The translations under genes were made by a program, and so were the position numbers. The notes beneath the pieces were generated by a model that was given only the letters and a program-made list of their open reading frames with translations, did not search any database and was not told the DNA's origin. Of a stretch of DNA of 64,000 nucleotides, positions 46,301 to 58,879 are shown piece after piece; the first letter of the stretch is position 1, and each line of letters opens with the position of its first letter. The DNA is from Macrostomum hystrix (Eukaryota > Platyhelminthes > Macrostomidae), in the NCBI GenBank assembly GCA_950097015.1, contig CATNEN010000037.1, forward strand, positions 372,001 to 436,000. Reading direction: 5' to 3'.

Positions 46301-47240
46301 CATGACAAAGTCCATCCCCTCCTGGCATTCGGGCTTCAGATCCGGCTCCAAGATGATGAAGGAGTGGCTCAGGAAAGTCTTGGTAGTCTCTAAGCTCATC
46401 GGACAGGTGGCATCGGCCGTTGAGTTCGCTTGGCACTGACGACTCGACTGCGCCAGTGGGGTCGGCCAGATTGTGACAGAGTCCCGATTCTCACGGCAGC
46501 GAAGGGCGGCCATCACGGCATCGAGCTCGCGACCCTCCCGGACGAAGCCATTTTCGTTGATATGAGCAACGCCTGGAATTTTAGCAGATACGTAGCTATT
46601 CACTATTGGTGTCTTGCGCAAGGACAGAAACTGTTTCCACTGGGCTGAGAATCGAACTTCCGACCTCTAGATCGTTAGCAAAAATAATCCTAGTCTACAA
46701 TATTCCATCATGGAAGACATTTCAAACCAAAAACTTTTCCCACCCCGAATCAGAACAATATTCCTAACCGTCGCTGTAGGTGACAAAGAACAATCCATTG
46801 TCTCCATCCTCGCATTTGATGCTCAAGCATAGTCCGGTCTCCTGGTCGGTTCGGAAGCCGACCACCTCAATCTCGTCCAAATTTAGCCGGCCCTTCAAAT
46901 AGCATTGGACGCGAACTCGAATCTTGTAATCGTCGCCCAGCGGTGAGTTGGCCTCCTTAATCACGTGACTAACAGTGCCGATGAAGACCAGATTAGACGT
47001 TAGATAGCGAGTCCCATGATACTTAGGATCCATCTGCCTGCCTTCGCCAAAGATGAAAGTCAGACTCTTGAGTTTCATGCAGCCATTTGGCCCGTACCTG
47101 GCCCAGTCGAACATCTGCTGGGTTTGGGCATAGGCGCAGCGTCCGACATTGGCCTGCTGGGGCAGTTCAGCCCTCACCGCCTGCCAGATGCAGACAATCA
47201 GCACAATGGCCAAGCACAATTGCGATGCTATGGTTGCCAT
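43319..47240 (-). CDS. Secreted NTR-like (agrin/TIMP-type OB-fold) protein, probably GPI-anchored
   Basis: Minus-strand exons 47240-46769 and 46572-46267, and probably 43443-43319, join in phase 1 to 903 nt (300 residues plus TAG). Residues 1-24 (MATIASQLCLAIVLIVCIWQ, then AVRA) are a typical signal peptide. The next about 130 residues look like an NTR fold: NLVFIGTVSHVI, YKIRVRVQCYLKGRL, EIEVVGF and GLFFVTYSDG, with several Cys. The beta-strand pattern is close to the agrin N-terminal/TIMP-like module from memory. Exon 2 adds a Cys-containing region with a glycosylation site (NST). The last exon gives a small-residue stretch (ASSDGALGC), then a hydrophobic C-terminus (MSILLTVIVLSLSLQ) ending in Tyr, as in GPI-anchor signals. 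The final exon is an inference from phase and splice sites across a 2.8-kb intron; extra exons could exist. Role: extracellular, otherwise unknown. Confidence 0.62.
43470..43738 (-). mobile_element. SINE-B copy in the last NTR-gene intron
   Basis: The minus strand reads a degraded tRNA-like head (gttgtagcctagtgact), the core (gcaagacacttaactcagca, cccttcaatgggtacc, ctggggtaattgagg) and the 3' end (gtcggctgcacatctgtcgt, gattggggcgggtgtaa). It lies just upstream of the exon at 43443. Confidence 0.75.
44693..45160 (+). repeat. 16-bp tandem array, about 29 copies
   Basis: Unit gatgagacacgggaga. Block-wise shared variants (gatgagacatgggaaa recurs near 44972, 45052 and 45117). Minus-strand Ser/Pro/Leu frames are artefacts. 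It lies in the NTR-gene intron. Confidence 0.97.
45346..45371 (+). repeat. (GT)n dinucleotide repeat, 13 units
   Basis: Perfect GT run. Confidence 0.95.
46598..46690 (-). mobile_element. SINE-B 5' fragment in NTR-gene intron 1
   Basis: The minus strand reads gaggtcggaagttcgattct (box B with one change), cagcccagtgg and tgtccttgcgcaagacacc, aligning with the head and early core of the 28965 copy. It ends about 30 bp before the exon 2 acceptor (46573). Confidence 0.6.
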
Positions 47241-48049
<809 letters not shown>

Positions 48050-49195
48050 GTTTCTTGATTAAGAAATGGACTACATTTCACTTCAAGGCTTTAAAAAGCT
48101 ACAAGTATAATTAATAATCATAATGATACTGACAGTCAATTTTCGAATAAATTCGCGGAAAGAATCAAATTCTGACAGAATCCATCCAGTTTCTTCGTCT
48201 AGGGCAAATTGATGAGGAAATATAGCGATAGGAGATATGATTGATGGCCGGGGCTTCAGCAATGGGAGCTATAGCAATTAGTGCCTCGGTCAGGTGCAAG
48301 CAGTCCGCAATAACTAAGTCTACATCAGGAAGAGAAAATCTTTCCTGCTTCAACAAGAATTTTCTACCGTTTGGGATGTATTTCAGAAAATAAATCTAAG
48401 TGATAATGCGCATATGGCACTACTATTACTTAGCAGACGTTAGTAAACTTGATTGCGAGATGCATTTTTGTCTTCCTAATGACTTCGAAGACTAATGTTC
48501 CCTTGATATGATACAGCATTAATAACTGAATCAATCTAGGACGTTAAATATCGAAATTTAGACGTGAAATATTGTAAAAAGAAAGGTAATCCTACCATAT
48601 ATTAAGCTTTCATTCGATTTGGCCATTAGAAATGATCGGCTTATCATTGATTTTTCCCAATCCAAGCGAAACAGTATTTTAAAAGCAATTTAATCTGGAC
48701 CTGGTATACAGACTGGTACCATCCATGGTACCAGACCATGTGCCATCCGGGATTCCGTCACTCGTATGTCACTCTCGCAAGTTAATCCGAAAGCAATGCT
48801 AAAATGTCTGCCCCTAGAAGCATTCCTACTTGGCCGGAAGATTCTGGCTCCAGAAATGTTACCCAACCTTTGTCTTGGCGTCAAATTCTACAAAAAATAT
48901 TATTACAATAGCACACCTGCAGGAAAGGGTCCAAAGAATGAAATCGATTCTCTATTAGTAGATGGAACACGAACCCGGACGTAGAAAGTTAACAATGGAT
49001 TTTTTCTATTCTATTCAATCATCGATCGAAGCTTACGCTTCTAAAAATGGCCGACTGTCGCCGACTTAACAGGCTTTCAACATCAAGTTAATTGAAAATT
49101 CATTACTAATAAATAACGACAGAATATATCGTGACTATATTACGTTGGAGTGTATGCTTTCGCACCAATGTCACACGAAGGATGTAACACGTTGG
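48050..49195. other. Intergenic stretch with no supported gene
   Basis: A 63-codon minus-strand frame at 48356-48165 is somewhat GC-rich but has no donor site and no recognisable family. There is a 9-bp perfect inverted repeat around 48714-48733 (tggtaccat / atggtacca). Confidence 0.45.
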
Positions 49196-49690
49196 ATGTC
49201 ACAACAAGGACATATTACTTTGGACTTCACAATGAGGACGCTACAGTGAGGACGTCACAATGAGGACGCTACAGTGAGAACGTCACAATGAGGACGCTAC
49301 AGTGAGAACGTCACAATGAGGACGCTTACAGTAAGGACGTCACAATGAGGACGCTTACAGTAAGGACGTCACAATGAGGACGCTACAGTGAGAACGTCAC
49401 AATGAGGACGCTACAGTGAGGACGTCACAATGAGGACGCTACAGTGAGGACGTCACAATGAGGACGCTACAGTGAGAACGTCACAATGAGGACGCTTACA
49501 GTAAGGACGTCACAATGAGGACGCTTACAGTAAGGACGTCACAATGAGGACGCTTACAGTAAGGACGTCACAATGAGGACGCTTCAGTAAGGACGTCACA
49601 ATGAGGACGCTACAGTGAGGATGCTACAATCGGGATGCTACAATGAGGATGCAACAATGAGAACGCTAAAATGAGGACGTCACAATGAGG
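49196..49690 (+). repeat. 28-bp tandem array with a CRE-like motif in each unit
   Basis: The unit contains gaggacgtcacaatgaggac and gctacagt. Each of about 17 copies carries GACGTCAC, a match to the CREB/ATF half-site. It is intergenic, about 1.3 kb beyond the GPCR stop at 51027. Confidence 0.93.
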
Positions 49691-51026
49691 ATGTTACTAT
49701 TAAAGCATCAAAATGAGGACGCGACACTGCGAACAGTCGCTAGTTGGTACTTAAAGGGTGAAAATGCCAGAAATGGAGTATTACGCAATTCAACAGCTCT
49801 TATGGGATCGAACTTTATCTGTTTAGTGTTTAATTATAGTAGTCTTAATTATAGTCAATCTAATTGGATTACCGGCAGCATAATAAAATCATAATAAAAC
49901 CATGTACTCATATTATGACTAGCGTACCTTGTAATGAGAATAAAAGAGTAATGAACTTGTCCAAGATTTCGAAATCGGTCTCCAAATTGCGATCATTAAT
50001 GATTAAACCGAAATTCTCATATCATACTCGTATACTCTTACTAGTCTTAGATTTTTTCAAAATTGATTTATAGTATTAATGACTGAAAAGCTGAATAAAA
50101 TTTTGTCACGAATCAACTTATAAAAAGGAAGACTTTGGCCTGCAAAATTTTGTCTGCTCTTCTGTTGAAACCTGATGTGTCAGTCGGTTTGTACTAAACT
50201 TTCATGCTAAAAGTCTAATCTACAAAGTACTTTTGCATTGTACTTTTGCAAGAGCGTTATATAACTCAGTCAAAATCACAAATCCTTGAAATCTGAACTC
50301 TAGTCTAGCATATTTTAACAAATCAGGTTTTACGATTGTGAAAAAAATGAAAATGGTTTTAGGGTTTAGTCAAATTTTGTATTTCGTGAATCAGGATCTA
50401 TTCTAGAACACAATGCGCAACAAGAGTAAAGATAAAATTGTATTCATGATTTCCCAATTTGTTTTAGTGTGCAAGACTAAACTAAAAGAAATTGCCAAGG
50501 GTTAATAAGCTTTTCCCCGCCTCAGCTACTTTAAAAATACTTGTATCATCCGGATTGGTTGACATAATTATAGCATTTTCGGAATAAAATCATGGAAAAG
50601 TGCAGAGGCAGTGCAAAGCATAAGAAGCTCATAGTTTGAATATAAAATTGCCTTTGGAAACTCCGTGTGAATCAGTGCTGAAAACGAAAAGGTGTGTCAA
50701 GTTTATATCAAGATAGACTACTAAATAGGTTAATAGCAGGCTGAAATCTACTTATATAAAAAGTATATTGTGCTGTAAAATAACGAATTTGTTAAGATTT
50801 TTATTCTGATATTTTACGAACTACTAACACTGCCTGTGGCCAAGCGACTACTAAATTTCATTGGTCCACGGATGTTAACTTTATTGTCTATTTTTAGAAA
50901 AGCATGCGGGAAACCCCACCGGCACGTGACTGACTTTGGCCAATGAAGTTTTAGGGCCGATTTAAGGAACATATATATTAATTGGCTCTAGTCATCTGAT
51001 TCTCTTCCTTAAAATTGAGGCCCAGA
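49691..51026. other. Intergenic AT-rich stretch with no gene seen
   Basis: Includes the probable 3' UTR of the minus-strand GPCR at its right end. No exon was recognised. Confidence 0.5.
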
Positions 51027-54000
51027 TCAGATCTGGCCGGATGTCATGGAGATGGCCACGCCGCTAGTTGAAGTTCCGGCGCTCTTCTGGCGCCGAAAGC
51101 AGCCGCCGAGGCAGAAGCAGCAGAGGCGCATTAGGAATATTCTGTATGGCGGATAGACCATAAAGTACACCAGCGGATTCGCGGCGCTGTTGATAGCCAC
51201 GAGGGCCGCTCCGAGCAGCTTAAGCCAGCTGCCCTCATTGTACTCGGCCAGTTTGAGCTCAGATAGGACGAACATAAAGTTGTCCAGCGCGTTCGATAGG
51301 ACAAACACGCTGGCAACAGCGCCAGTGCCCAGGGTCAGCCGGTTCACTAGGCGACTGCGCTCGGCAGCCGTGGCCGACTTGGCCGCAGCTGACACGCCGT
51401 TGGATTGACGCCGAAGTGTATACAGTAGGCAGGCATTGAGGCCGATAAGCAGTAGCGCTGGAATGAGGTAGACACCGAGGAACCAGGCGTAGGAGTAGTA
51501 GATGTACCAGGTCGGCGGCTGACGCGCACAGACGATGTCGCCGCTCGGGTCCGACGCAGCGAAGCGGGAGGCGCACACGGGGGCACCGGCCACCGCGCCA
51601 AGCAGGGTCAGCGCTGCGATGCCCGCGATGACGGACCTGATTGACGGTGGGATGTTTCGGGATTTAGATTTCTAGATATTTGGGGATGAGAATGTTTTGG
51701 TACAAAATGCTTAACTGTTTCGGGCTGTCAATAAAATTACTACTGTTTTAAACAGTGAAAACCCGTTAAAATCGTTACGTTAACCATTTTTTTATCGTTA
51801 AACGTTTATAGTTAGGACGCTCAAACATGTCATTGAGTTCATTTTTTAATAGCAAACAACACAATAACTTTTCGACGATAACTTTGAAAGTAACGATTTA
51901 CCAGCATATCCGTTAAAATTAAAAAAAGATACTGAATGATTTTTAACGACATTTTCCCCATTCAGTGGTTTGTTTAGCTCGTACATTGATTTTCGTAAAA
52001 GCAAGCGCAAATCGATTTTGGGAACAAATCAATGCAAAATTTCCTTTACTCAGGTTGTGAATAAATAGGATTTGATTTTCTAGTGAAGAGGCACAAAAGT
52101 GCGTTGTCATTCTAAGAGTCTGCGCAAGAGACAAACGAAACTTTTATGCCCAGATCAAATTACTAGTTGTCTATTATTAAGATTATCTTTGAAAGAATGA
52201 CTAATTTGACAAAGCTCGTATTGATTTCCATTGTTTTGTTCAACAATTTCGTGTCAAATATCTTTAGCGATAAGCCGAATTGATAAATCAAAGTTTTGTT
52301 CAAATCGATCCAAATGTTTCAGATGGTCGATGCTCAGAGCATGTTAGAGACAATATTTTTAGTTAGCATGTCACTCGCTTATTTGATGCTTCCACTTAAA
52401 AAACTGGACTAAATATTTGGTTGTTTAACTTTAGTGTTTTCTTAGAATGTCAAACCAATACTAAATAAGGCAACTTGGCCATTAGGATAGGGATTCTGTG
52501 TCGGATTGGGATTCTGTGCAGGATTGGGATTCTATGTAGGATTGGGATTCTGTGCAGGATTTGGATTCTGTGTAGGATTGGGATTGTGTGTAAGATTGGG
52601 ATTCTGTGTAGGATTGGGATTCTGTGTCGGATTGGGATTCTGTGCAGGATTGGGATTCTATGTAGGATTGGGATTCTATGTAGGATTGGGATTCTGTGCA
52701 GGATTTGGATTCTGTGTAGGATTGGGATTGTGTGTAGGATTGGGATTCTGTGTAGGATTGGGATTCTGTGTAGGATTGGGATTCTGTGTAGGATTGGAAT
52801 TCTGTGCAGGATTGGGATTCTGTGCAGGATTGGGATTCTGTGTAGGATTGGGATTCTGTGCAGGATTGGGATTCTGTGTAGGATTGGGATTCTGTGCAGG
52901 ATTGGGATTCTGTGTAGGATTGGGATTCTGTGCAGGATTGGGATTCTGTGTAGGATTGGGATTCTGTGCAGGATTTGGATTCTGTGTAGGATTGGGATTC
53001 TGTGCAGGATTTGGATTGTGTGTAGGATTGGGATTCTGTGTAGGATTGGGATTCTGTGCAGGATTGGGATTCTGTGCAGGATTGGGATTCTGTGCAGGAT
53101 TGGGATTCTGTGTAGGATTGGGATTCTGTGTAGGATTGGGATTCTGTGTAGGATTGGGATTCTGTGTAGGATTGGGATTCTGTGCAGGATTGGGATTCTG
53201 TGTAGAATTGGGATTCTGTGCAGGATTGGGATTCTGTGTAGGATTGGGATTCTGTGCAGGATTTGGATTCTGTGTAAGATTGGGATTGTGTGTAGGATTG
53301 GGATTCTGTGTAGGATTGGGATTCTGTGTAGGATTGGGATTCTGTGTCGGGTTTGGATTCTGTGAAAAGATTGGGATTCTGTGCAGGATTCGGAATCTGT
53401 GTAGGATTGGGATTCTGTGTCGGATTGGGATTGGGGTAGATTTGGAATCATATTAAAATAATTGCAGCAGTACTGTGGGCAATGGCACATCATTTGGTGA
53501 CACTAGACCCGCTGCCAGCGAGGAGGCAATTCTGCCCGTTGTCAGAAATCGGGCGTCAGCTGACAAGGGGGATCAGCTGACAAGGGGGATCAGCTGACAA
53601 GGGGGATCAGCTGACAAGGGGGATCAGCTGACAAGGGGGATCAGCTGACAAGGGGGATCAGCTGACATGGGTGATCAGCTGACAAGGGGGATCAGCTGAC
53701 AATCGTAACAGCACGCACCTGGCGCCGCCCAGTCGGCGATAGGCAAACGGCCATCGCACTGCTGCCAACCGATCGGCGCTGACAAAGACCAGCACGTTGG
53801 CGCTGCCTGCCACCGCCATCCAGTAGATGAACTTGCTGCGCCAGACGCGGCAGACTAGCCAAGCAGCTGTCGGGCTGGTCTGCCCAGACAGTCTTGCCGG
53901 CTGGTTGGTCAGGCGTAGCAGGGCTGCTGCGGCAATGAGACAGACAGTGAGGTCCAGGCAGGAAAGCCCAGCCTGGGTTGCCCTGATTCGGTTTGAAGCC

Positions 54001-54170
54001 GCGCCAGATTTCGCAGCCGAGGAGCTGCAGTGGAAGGCTATGTACGTCACGTGACCGAGGGCGCCTAGTAGCACAATGATGAGTTGGACAAGCTCACTGG
54101 TTGACAGTTCGAATTGCCACCAGACTGTCGTAGCGGCTGGAGAAACAATGCTTGTGGTGGTGTTGTCCAT
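51027..54170 (-). CDS. Orphan rhodopsin-family GPCR
   Basis: Minus-strand exons 54170-53719 and 51636-51027 join in phase 2 to 1062 nt (353 residues plus TGA). The start is MDNTTTSIVSP (NTT glycosylation site). Seven hydrophobic segments: TM1 SELVQLIIVLLGALGHVTYI, TM2 LSCLDLTVCLIAAAALL, and TM3 YWMAVAGSANVLVFVSADRL with DRL in place of DRY. The intron then falls in ICL2. TM4 is SVIAGIAALTLLGAVAGAPV, TM5 follows WYIYYSYAWFLGVYLIPALL, TM6 is VASVFVLSNALDNFMFVL without the CWxP motif, and TM7 has NSAANPLVYFMVY. A Cys-rich tail (LCCFCLGGC) could be palmitoylated. The ECL2 Cys pair is plausible. The layout resembles peptide (FMRFamide-type) or lineage-specific orphan receptors, but I cannot assign a ligand. 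The single intron is nearly all tandem array. Confidence 0.85.
51637..52484. other. Unique part of the GPCR intron
   Basis: AT-rich, no exon recognised. Confidence 0.6.
52485..53440 (+). repeat. 18-bp tandem array, about 53 copies (GPCR intron)
   Basis: Unit aggattgggattctgtgta with gta/gca/gtc variants. The 3n period and absence of stops give 300-codon open frames on both strands at once (CRIGIL and LHRIPI repeats), which shows they are artefacts. Confidence 0.97.
53463..53540 (-). mobile_element. SINE-A 3' end fragment
   Basis: The stretch gggcaatggcacatcatttg, agacccgctgccagcgagg and aggcaattctgcccg equals the reversed SINE-A terminus. It sits between the 18-bp and 17-bp arrays. Confidence 0.8.
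53555..53703 (+). repeat. 17-bp tandem array of E-boxes, about 9 copies
   Basis: Unit gatcagctgacaagggg. Each has the palindromic E-box CAGCTG. It ends 16 bp from the GPCR exon 1 boundary (53719). Confidence 0.95.
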
Positions 54171-54349
54171 TTTTCTTTTTTTAGCCGAATTTGCTACACA
54201 TTATTTTTCAACTGGCTTTAAATATTCAACTGCAATAAATAAGCTAAACTAGCTGCTATTGGGTGGCGGATCTGGAAGCGAATCAAAATTATTCATAAAA
54301 TTATTTGTTAGTAATTAAATCGACTAATACTCGTAGTAAGTAGTATGGT
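54171..54349 (-). promoter_or_regulatory. Presumed 5' flank of the GPCR gene
   Basis: About 180 bp of AT-rich DNA between the start codon and the 23-bp array. A promoter is expected by position; no specific motif is claimed. Confidence 0.3.
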
Positions 54350-57300
54350 AGATTGGCTAATGGTAGATTGAAGAATTGGCTGATGGTAGATTGAAGAATT
54401 GGCTGATGGTAGATTGAAGAATTGGCTGATGGTAGATTGAAGAATTGGCTGATGGTAGATTGAAGAATTGGCTGATGGTAGATTGAAGAATTGGCTAATG
54501 GTAGATTGAAGAATTGACTGATGGTAGATTGAAGAATTGACTGATGGTAGATTGAAGAATTGAATGATGGTAGATTGAAGAATTGGCTGATGGTAGATTG
54601 AAGAATTGGCTGATGGTAGATTGAAGAATTGACTGATGGTAGATTGAAGAATTGGCTAATGGTAGATTGAAGAATTGACTGATGGTAGATTGAAGAATTG
54701 GCTGATGGTAGATTAAAGAATTGACTGATGGTAGATTAAAGAATTGGCTAATGGTAGATTGAAGAATTGAATGACGGTAGATTGAAGAATTGGCTGATGG
54801 TAGATTGAAGAATTGACTGATGGTAGATTGAAGAATTGGCTGATGGTAGATTGAAGAATTGACTGATGGTAGATTGAAGAATTGGCTGATGGTAGATTGA
54901 AGAATTGGCTAATGGTAGATTGAAGAATTGGCTAATGGTAGATTGAAGAATTGACTAATGGTAGATTGAAGAATTGGCTAATGGTAGACTGAAGAATTGG
55001 CTGATGGTAGATTGAAGAATTGGCTGATGGTAGATTGAAGAATTGGCTGATGGTAGATTGAAGAATTGGCTAATGGTAGATTGAAGAATTGGCTGATGGT
55101 AGATTGAAGAATTGACTGATGGTAGATTGAAGAATTGACTGATGGTAGATTGAAGAATTGGCTAATGGTAGATTGAAGAATCGGCTAATGGTAGATTGAA
55201 GAATTGGCTAATGGTAGATTGAAGAATTGGCTAATGGTAGACTGAAGAATTGGCTTATGGTAGATTGAAGAATTGGCTAATGGTAGATTGAAGAATTGGC
55301 TTATGGTAGATTGAAGAATTGGCTAATGGTAGATTGAAGAATTGGCTAATGGTAGATTGAAGAATTGGCTAATGGTAGATTGAAGAATTGGCTTATGGTA
55401 GATTGAAGAATTGGCTAATGGTAGATTGAAGAATTGGCTAATGGTAGATTGAAGAATTGACTGATGGTAGATTGAAGAATTGGCTAATGGTAGATTGAAG
55501 AATTGGCTGATGGTAGATTGAAGAATTGGCTAATGGTAGATTGAAGAATTGGCTAATGGTAGACTGAAGAATTGGCTAATGGTAGATTGAAGAATTGGCT
55601 AATGGTAGATTGAAGAATTGGCTGATGGTAGATTGAAGAATTGGCTGATGGTAGATTGAAGAATTGGCTGATGGTAGATTGAAGAATTGACTGATGGTAG
55701 ATTGAAGAATTGGCTGATGGTAGATTGAAGAATTGGCTGATGGTAGATTGAAGAATTGGCTAATGGTAGATTGAAGAATTGGCTGATGGTAGATTGAAGA
55801 ATTGACTGATGGTAGATTGAAGAATTGGCTGATGGTAGATTGAAGAATTGGCTGATGGTAGATTGAAGAATTGGCTAATGGTAGATTGAAGAATTGGCTA
55901 ATGGTAGATTGAAGAATTGACTGATGGTAGATTGAAGAATTGGCTAATGGTAGATTGAAGAATTGGCTGATGGTAGATTGAAGAATTGGCTGATGGTAGA
56001 TTGAAGAATTGACTGATGGTAGATTGAAGAATTGGCTGATGGTAGATTGAAGAATTGGCTGATGGTAGATTGAAGAATTGGCTGATGGTAGATTGAAGAA
56101 TTGGCTGATGGTAGATTAAAGAATTGGCTGATGGTAGATTGAAGAATTGGCTAATGGTAGATTGAAGAATTGGCTGATGGTAGATTGAAGAATTGGCTGA
56201 TGGTAGATTGAAGAATTGGCTAATGGTAGATTGAAGAATTGGCTAATGGTAGATTGAAGAATTGGCTAATGGTAGACTGAAGAATTGGCTAATGGTAGAT
56301 TGAAGAATTGGCTGATGGTAGATTGAAGAATTGGCTAATGGTAGATTGAAGAATTGGCTAATGGTAGATTGAAGAATTGACTGATGGTAGATTGAAGAAT
56401 TGGCTAATGGTAGATTGAAGAATTGGCTAATGGTAGATTGAAGAATTGACTGATGGTAGACTGAAGAATTGGCTGATGGTAGATTAAAGAATTGGCTGAT
56501 GGTAGATTGAAGAATTGACTGATGGTAGATTGAAGAATTGGCTGATGGTAGATTGAAGAATTGACTGATGGTAGATTGAAGAATTGACTGATGGTAGATT
56601 GAAGAATTGAATGATGGTAGATTGAAGAATTGGCTGATGGTAGATTGAAGAATTGGCTGATGGTAGATTGAAGAATTGGCTGATGGTAGATTGAAGAATT
56701 GGCTAATGGTAGATTGAAGAATTGGCTAATGGTAGATTGAAGAATTGACTGATGGTAGATTGAAGAATTGGCTGATGGTAGACTGAAGAATTGGCTGATG
56801 GTAGATTAAAGAATTGGCTGATGGTAGATTGAAGAATTGACTGATGGTAGATTGAAGAATTGGCTGATGGTAGATTGAAGAATTGACTGATGGTAGATTG
56901 AAGAATTGGCTAATGGTAGATTGAAGAATTGGCTAATGGTAGATTGAAGAATTGGCTAATGGTAGATTGAAGAATTGACTGATGGTAGATTGAAGAATTG
57001 GCTGATGGTAGACTGAAGAATTGGCTGATGGTAGATTAAAGAATTGGCTGATGGTAGATTGAAGAATTGACTGATGGTAGATTGAAGAATTGGCTGATGG
57101 TAGATTGAAGAATTGACTGATGGTAGATTGAAGAATTGGCTAATGGTAGATTGAAGAATTGGCTAATGGTAGATTGAAGAATTGGCTAATGGTAGATTGA
57201 AGAATTGACTGATGGTAGACTGAAGAATTGGCTGATGGTAGATTAAAGAATTGGCTGATGGTAGATTGAAGAATTGACTGATGGTAGATTGAAGAATTGG

Positions 57301-57893
57301 CTGATGGTAGATTGAAGAATTGACTGATGGTAGATTGAAGAATTGGCTAATGGTAGATTGAAGAATTGGCTAATGGTAGATTGAAGAATTGGCTAATGGT
57401 AGATTGAAGAATTGACTGATGGTAGATTGAAGAATTGGCTGATGGTAGATTGAAGAATTGGCTGATGGTAGATTGAAGAATTGGCTAATGGTAGATTGAA
57501 GAATTGGCTAATGGTAGATTGAAGAATTGGCTAATGGTAGATTGAAGAATTGGCTAATGGTAGATTGAAGAATTGACTGATGGTAGACTGAAGAATTGGC
57601 TGATGGTAGATTAAAGAATTGGCTGATGGTAGATTGAAGAATTGACTGATGGTAGATTGAAGAATTGGCTGATGGTAGATTGAAGAATTGACTGATGGTA
57701 GATTGAAGAATTGGCTAATGGTAGATTGAAGAATTGGCTAATGGTAGATTGAAGAATTGGCTAATGGTAGATTGAAGAATTGGCTAATGGTAGATTGAAG
57801 AATTGGCTAATGGTAGATTGAAGAATTGGCTGATGGTAGATTGAAGAATTGGCTAATGGTAGATTGAAGAATTGGCTGATGGTAGATTGAAGC
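54350..57893 (+). repeat. 23-bp tandem array, about 154 copies, with higher-order blocks
   Basis: The unit contains ggtagattgaagaattggct and then gat/aat. The rare neighbour pair gactgaag + gattaaag recurs at 56459, 56781, 57011, 57218 and 57586, spaced 14, 10, 9 and 16 units, which marks multi-monomer duplication at the right end. It is the largest array in the window (3.5 kb). Confidence 0.98.
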
Positions 57894-58637
57894 AGAAATG
57901 CAAGCCTCACTCAAACTACTATGAGTAGACAGATTGGTATAAAAAATAGATATTGTATTTTTATTGCTGTTAAAATGGCAACTACAAAATATTAACCTAT
58001 ATTTTTTCTATGCAAATTTTTACCTGCCGCGTTGCAGTTGTTTTTCTTACGCTCAGCGATGTGAAGATGGATGCTTGGCGGGCAAGCTATCTCGTAATTT
58101 GTCGAGGAGTGAGAGATGAAAGAACAATAAGAATGAACTCTAAATAAGGACAGTGCTGGCTATCACTGTAATGTCACGCTAAATGCCTTTCTAAAAAGTA
58201 GTATACGTTGTACGAGTATTTTGACTTGAAGTATTTGACAACCTTGAAGGTATATAGGAGTTAGCACGGTCGCAGACGCCATCGATGGAACTTGTCGATG
58301 GACTATACCAATATTGGTTGATTATTATTGGTCGATGGACCATACCTTCTAAAAAAACAAATCACCTACGCGCTATTGGCATCTACGCGCCTCGACGTTT
58401 TACCTCGTTTCAGCCCTCTGCAGCCTATCAATATTGGTATATTGTAGTTAGCGGGCGTGAAACGCGTTTCTATGGTATCTATGGAATTCGACCATAGACA
58501 ACAGCAGAGGGCGGGCTGCCGTTAGTTTCAACCTCGTCTCAACACGCGTAGGCTAACTACAACGTCGATGGTAACTCTGTACTTCTTTCACTGACTTTCA
58601 CTGACTTTCACTGACCAGGTTTGCATTGATTGTTTAA
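57894..58637. other. Stretch between the 23-bp array and the transposon
   Basis: 58270-58560 holds loosely repeated and inverted pieces (gtcgatgg, ccaatattgg, gtagttagc). A 70-codon frame at 58285-58497 overlaps these and is not supported as a gene. Confidence 0.45.
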
Positions 58638-58639
58638 TA

Positions 58640-58774
58640 TACCTTTTTGCAATTGAATTCGCCGAAACTGCAAAACAATTCCCCATAGAAGCCAATGTGG
58701 TCTAAAAATAGTAAGCCCATAGAAATTAAGCTAAAAGTCGAGATTGAATTCGCTGAAATTTCATTTGAATTCGC
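58640..58774 (+). repeat. Left terminal inverted repeat
   Basis: Starts tacctttttgcaattgaatt. It pairs with 59528-59662. Confidence 0.92.
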
Positions 58775-58879
58775 ACTGGTGACGTGTCTATATGTTGCTA
58801 AAATCACAGCAATTTAAATTCGGCAGTCCTTCTCATCTCAAGGAGTGGGGCTCGCGCACCCAGAGGCGAACGAGCCGTT

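Noticed and set aside
48165-48356. 63-codon minus-strand frame with exon-like composition
   Set aside because: No donor site and no recognisable family; left as unexplained.
52450-53493. Three overlapping 300-codon frames on both strands
   Set aside because: They are produced by an 18-bp stop-free repeat inside a GPCR intron; simultaneous openness on both strands indicates no coding constraint.
58270-58560. Inverted or foldback element
   Set aside because: Short matching pieces are present, but no continuous inverted repeat or target duplication could be traced.
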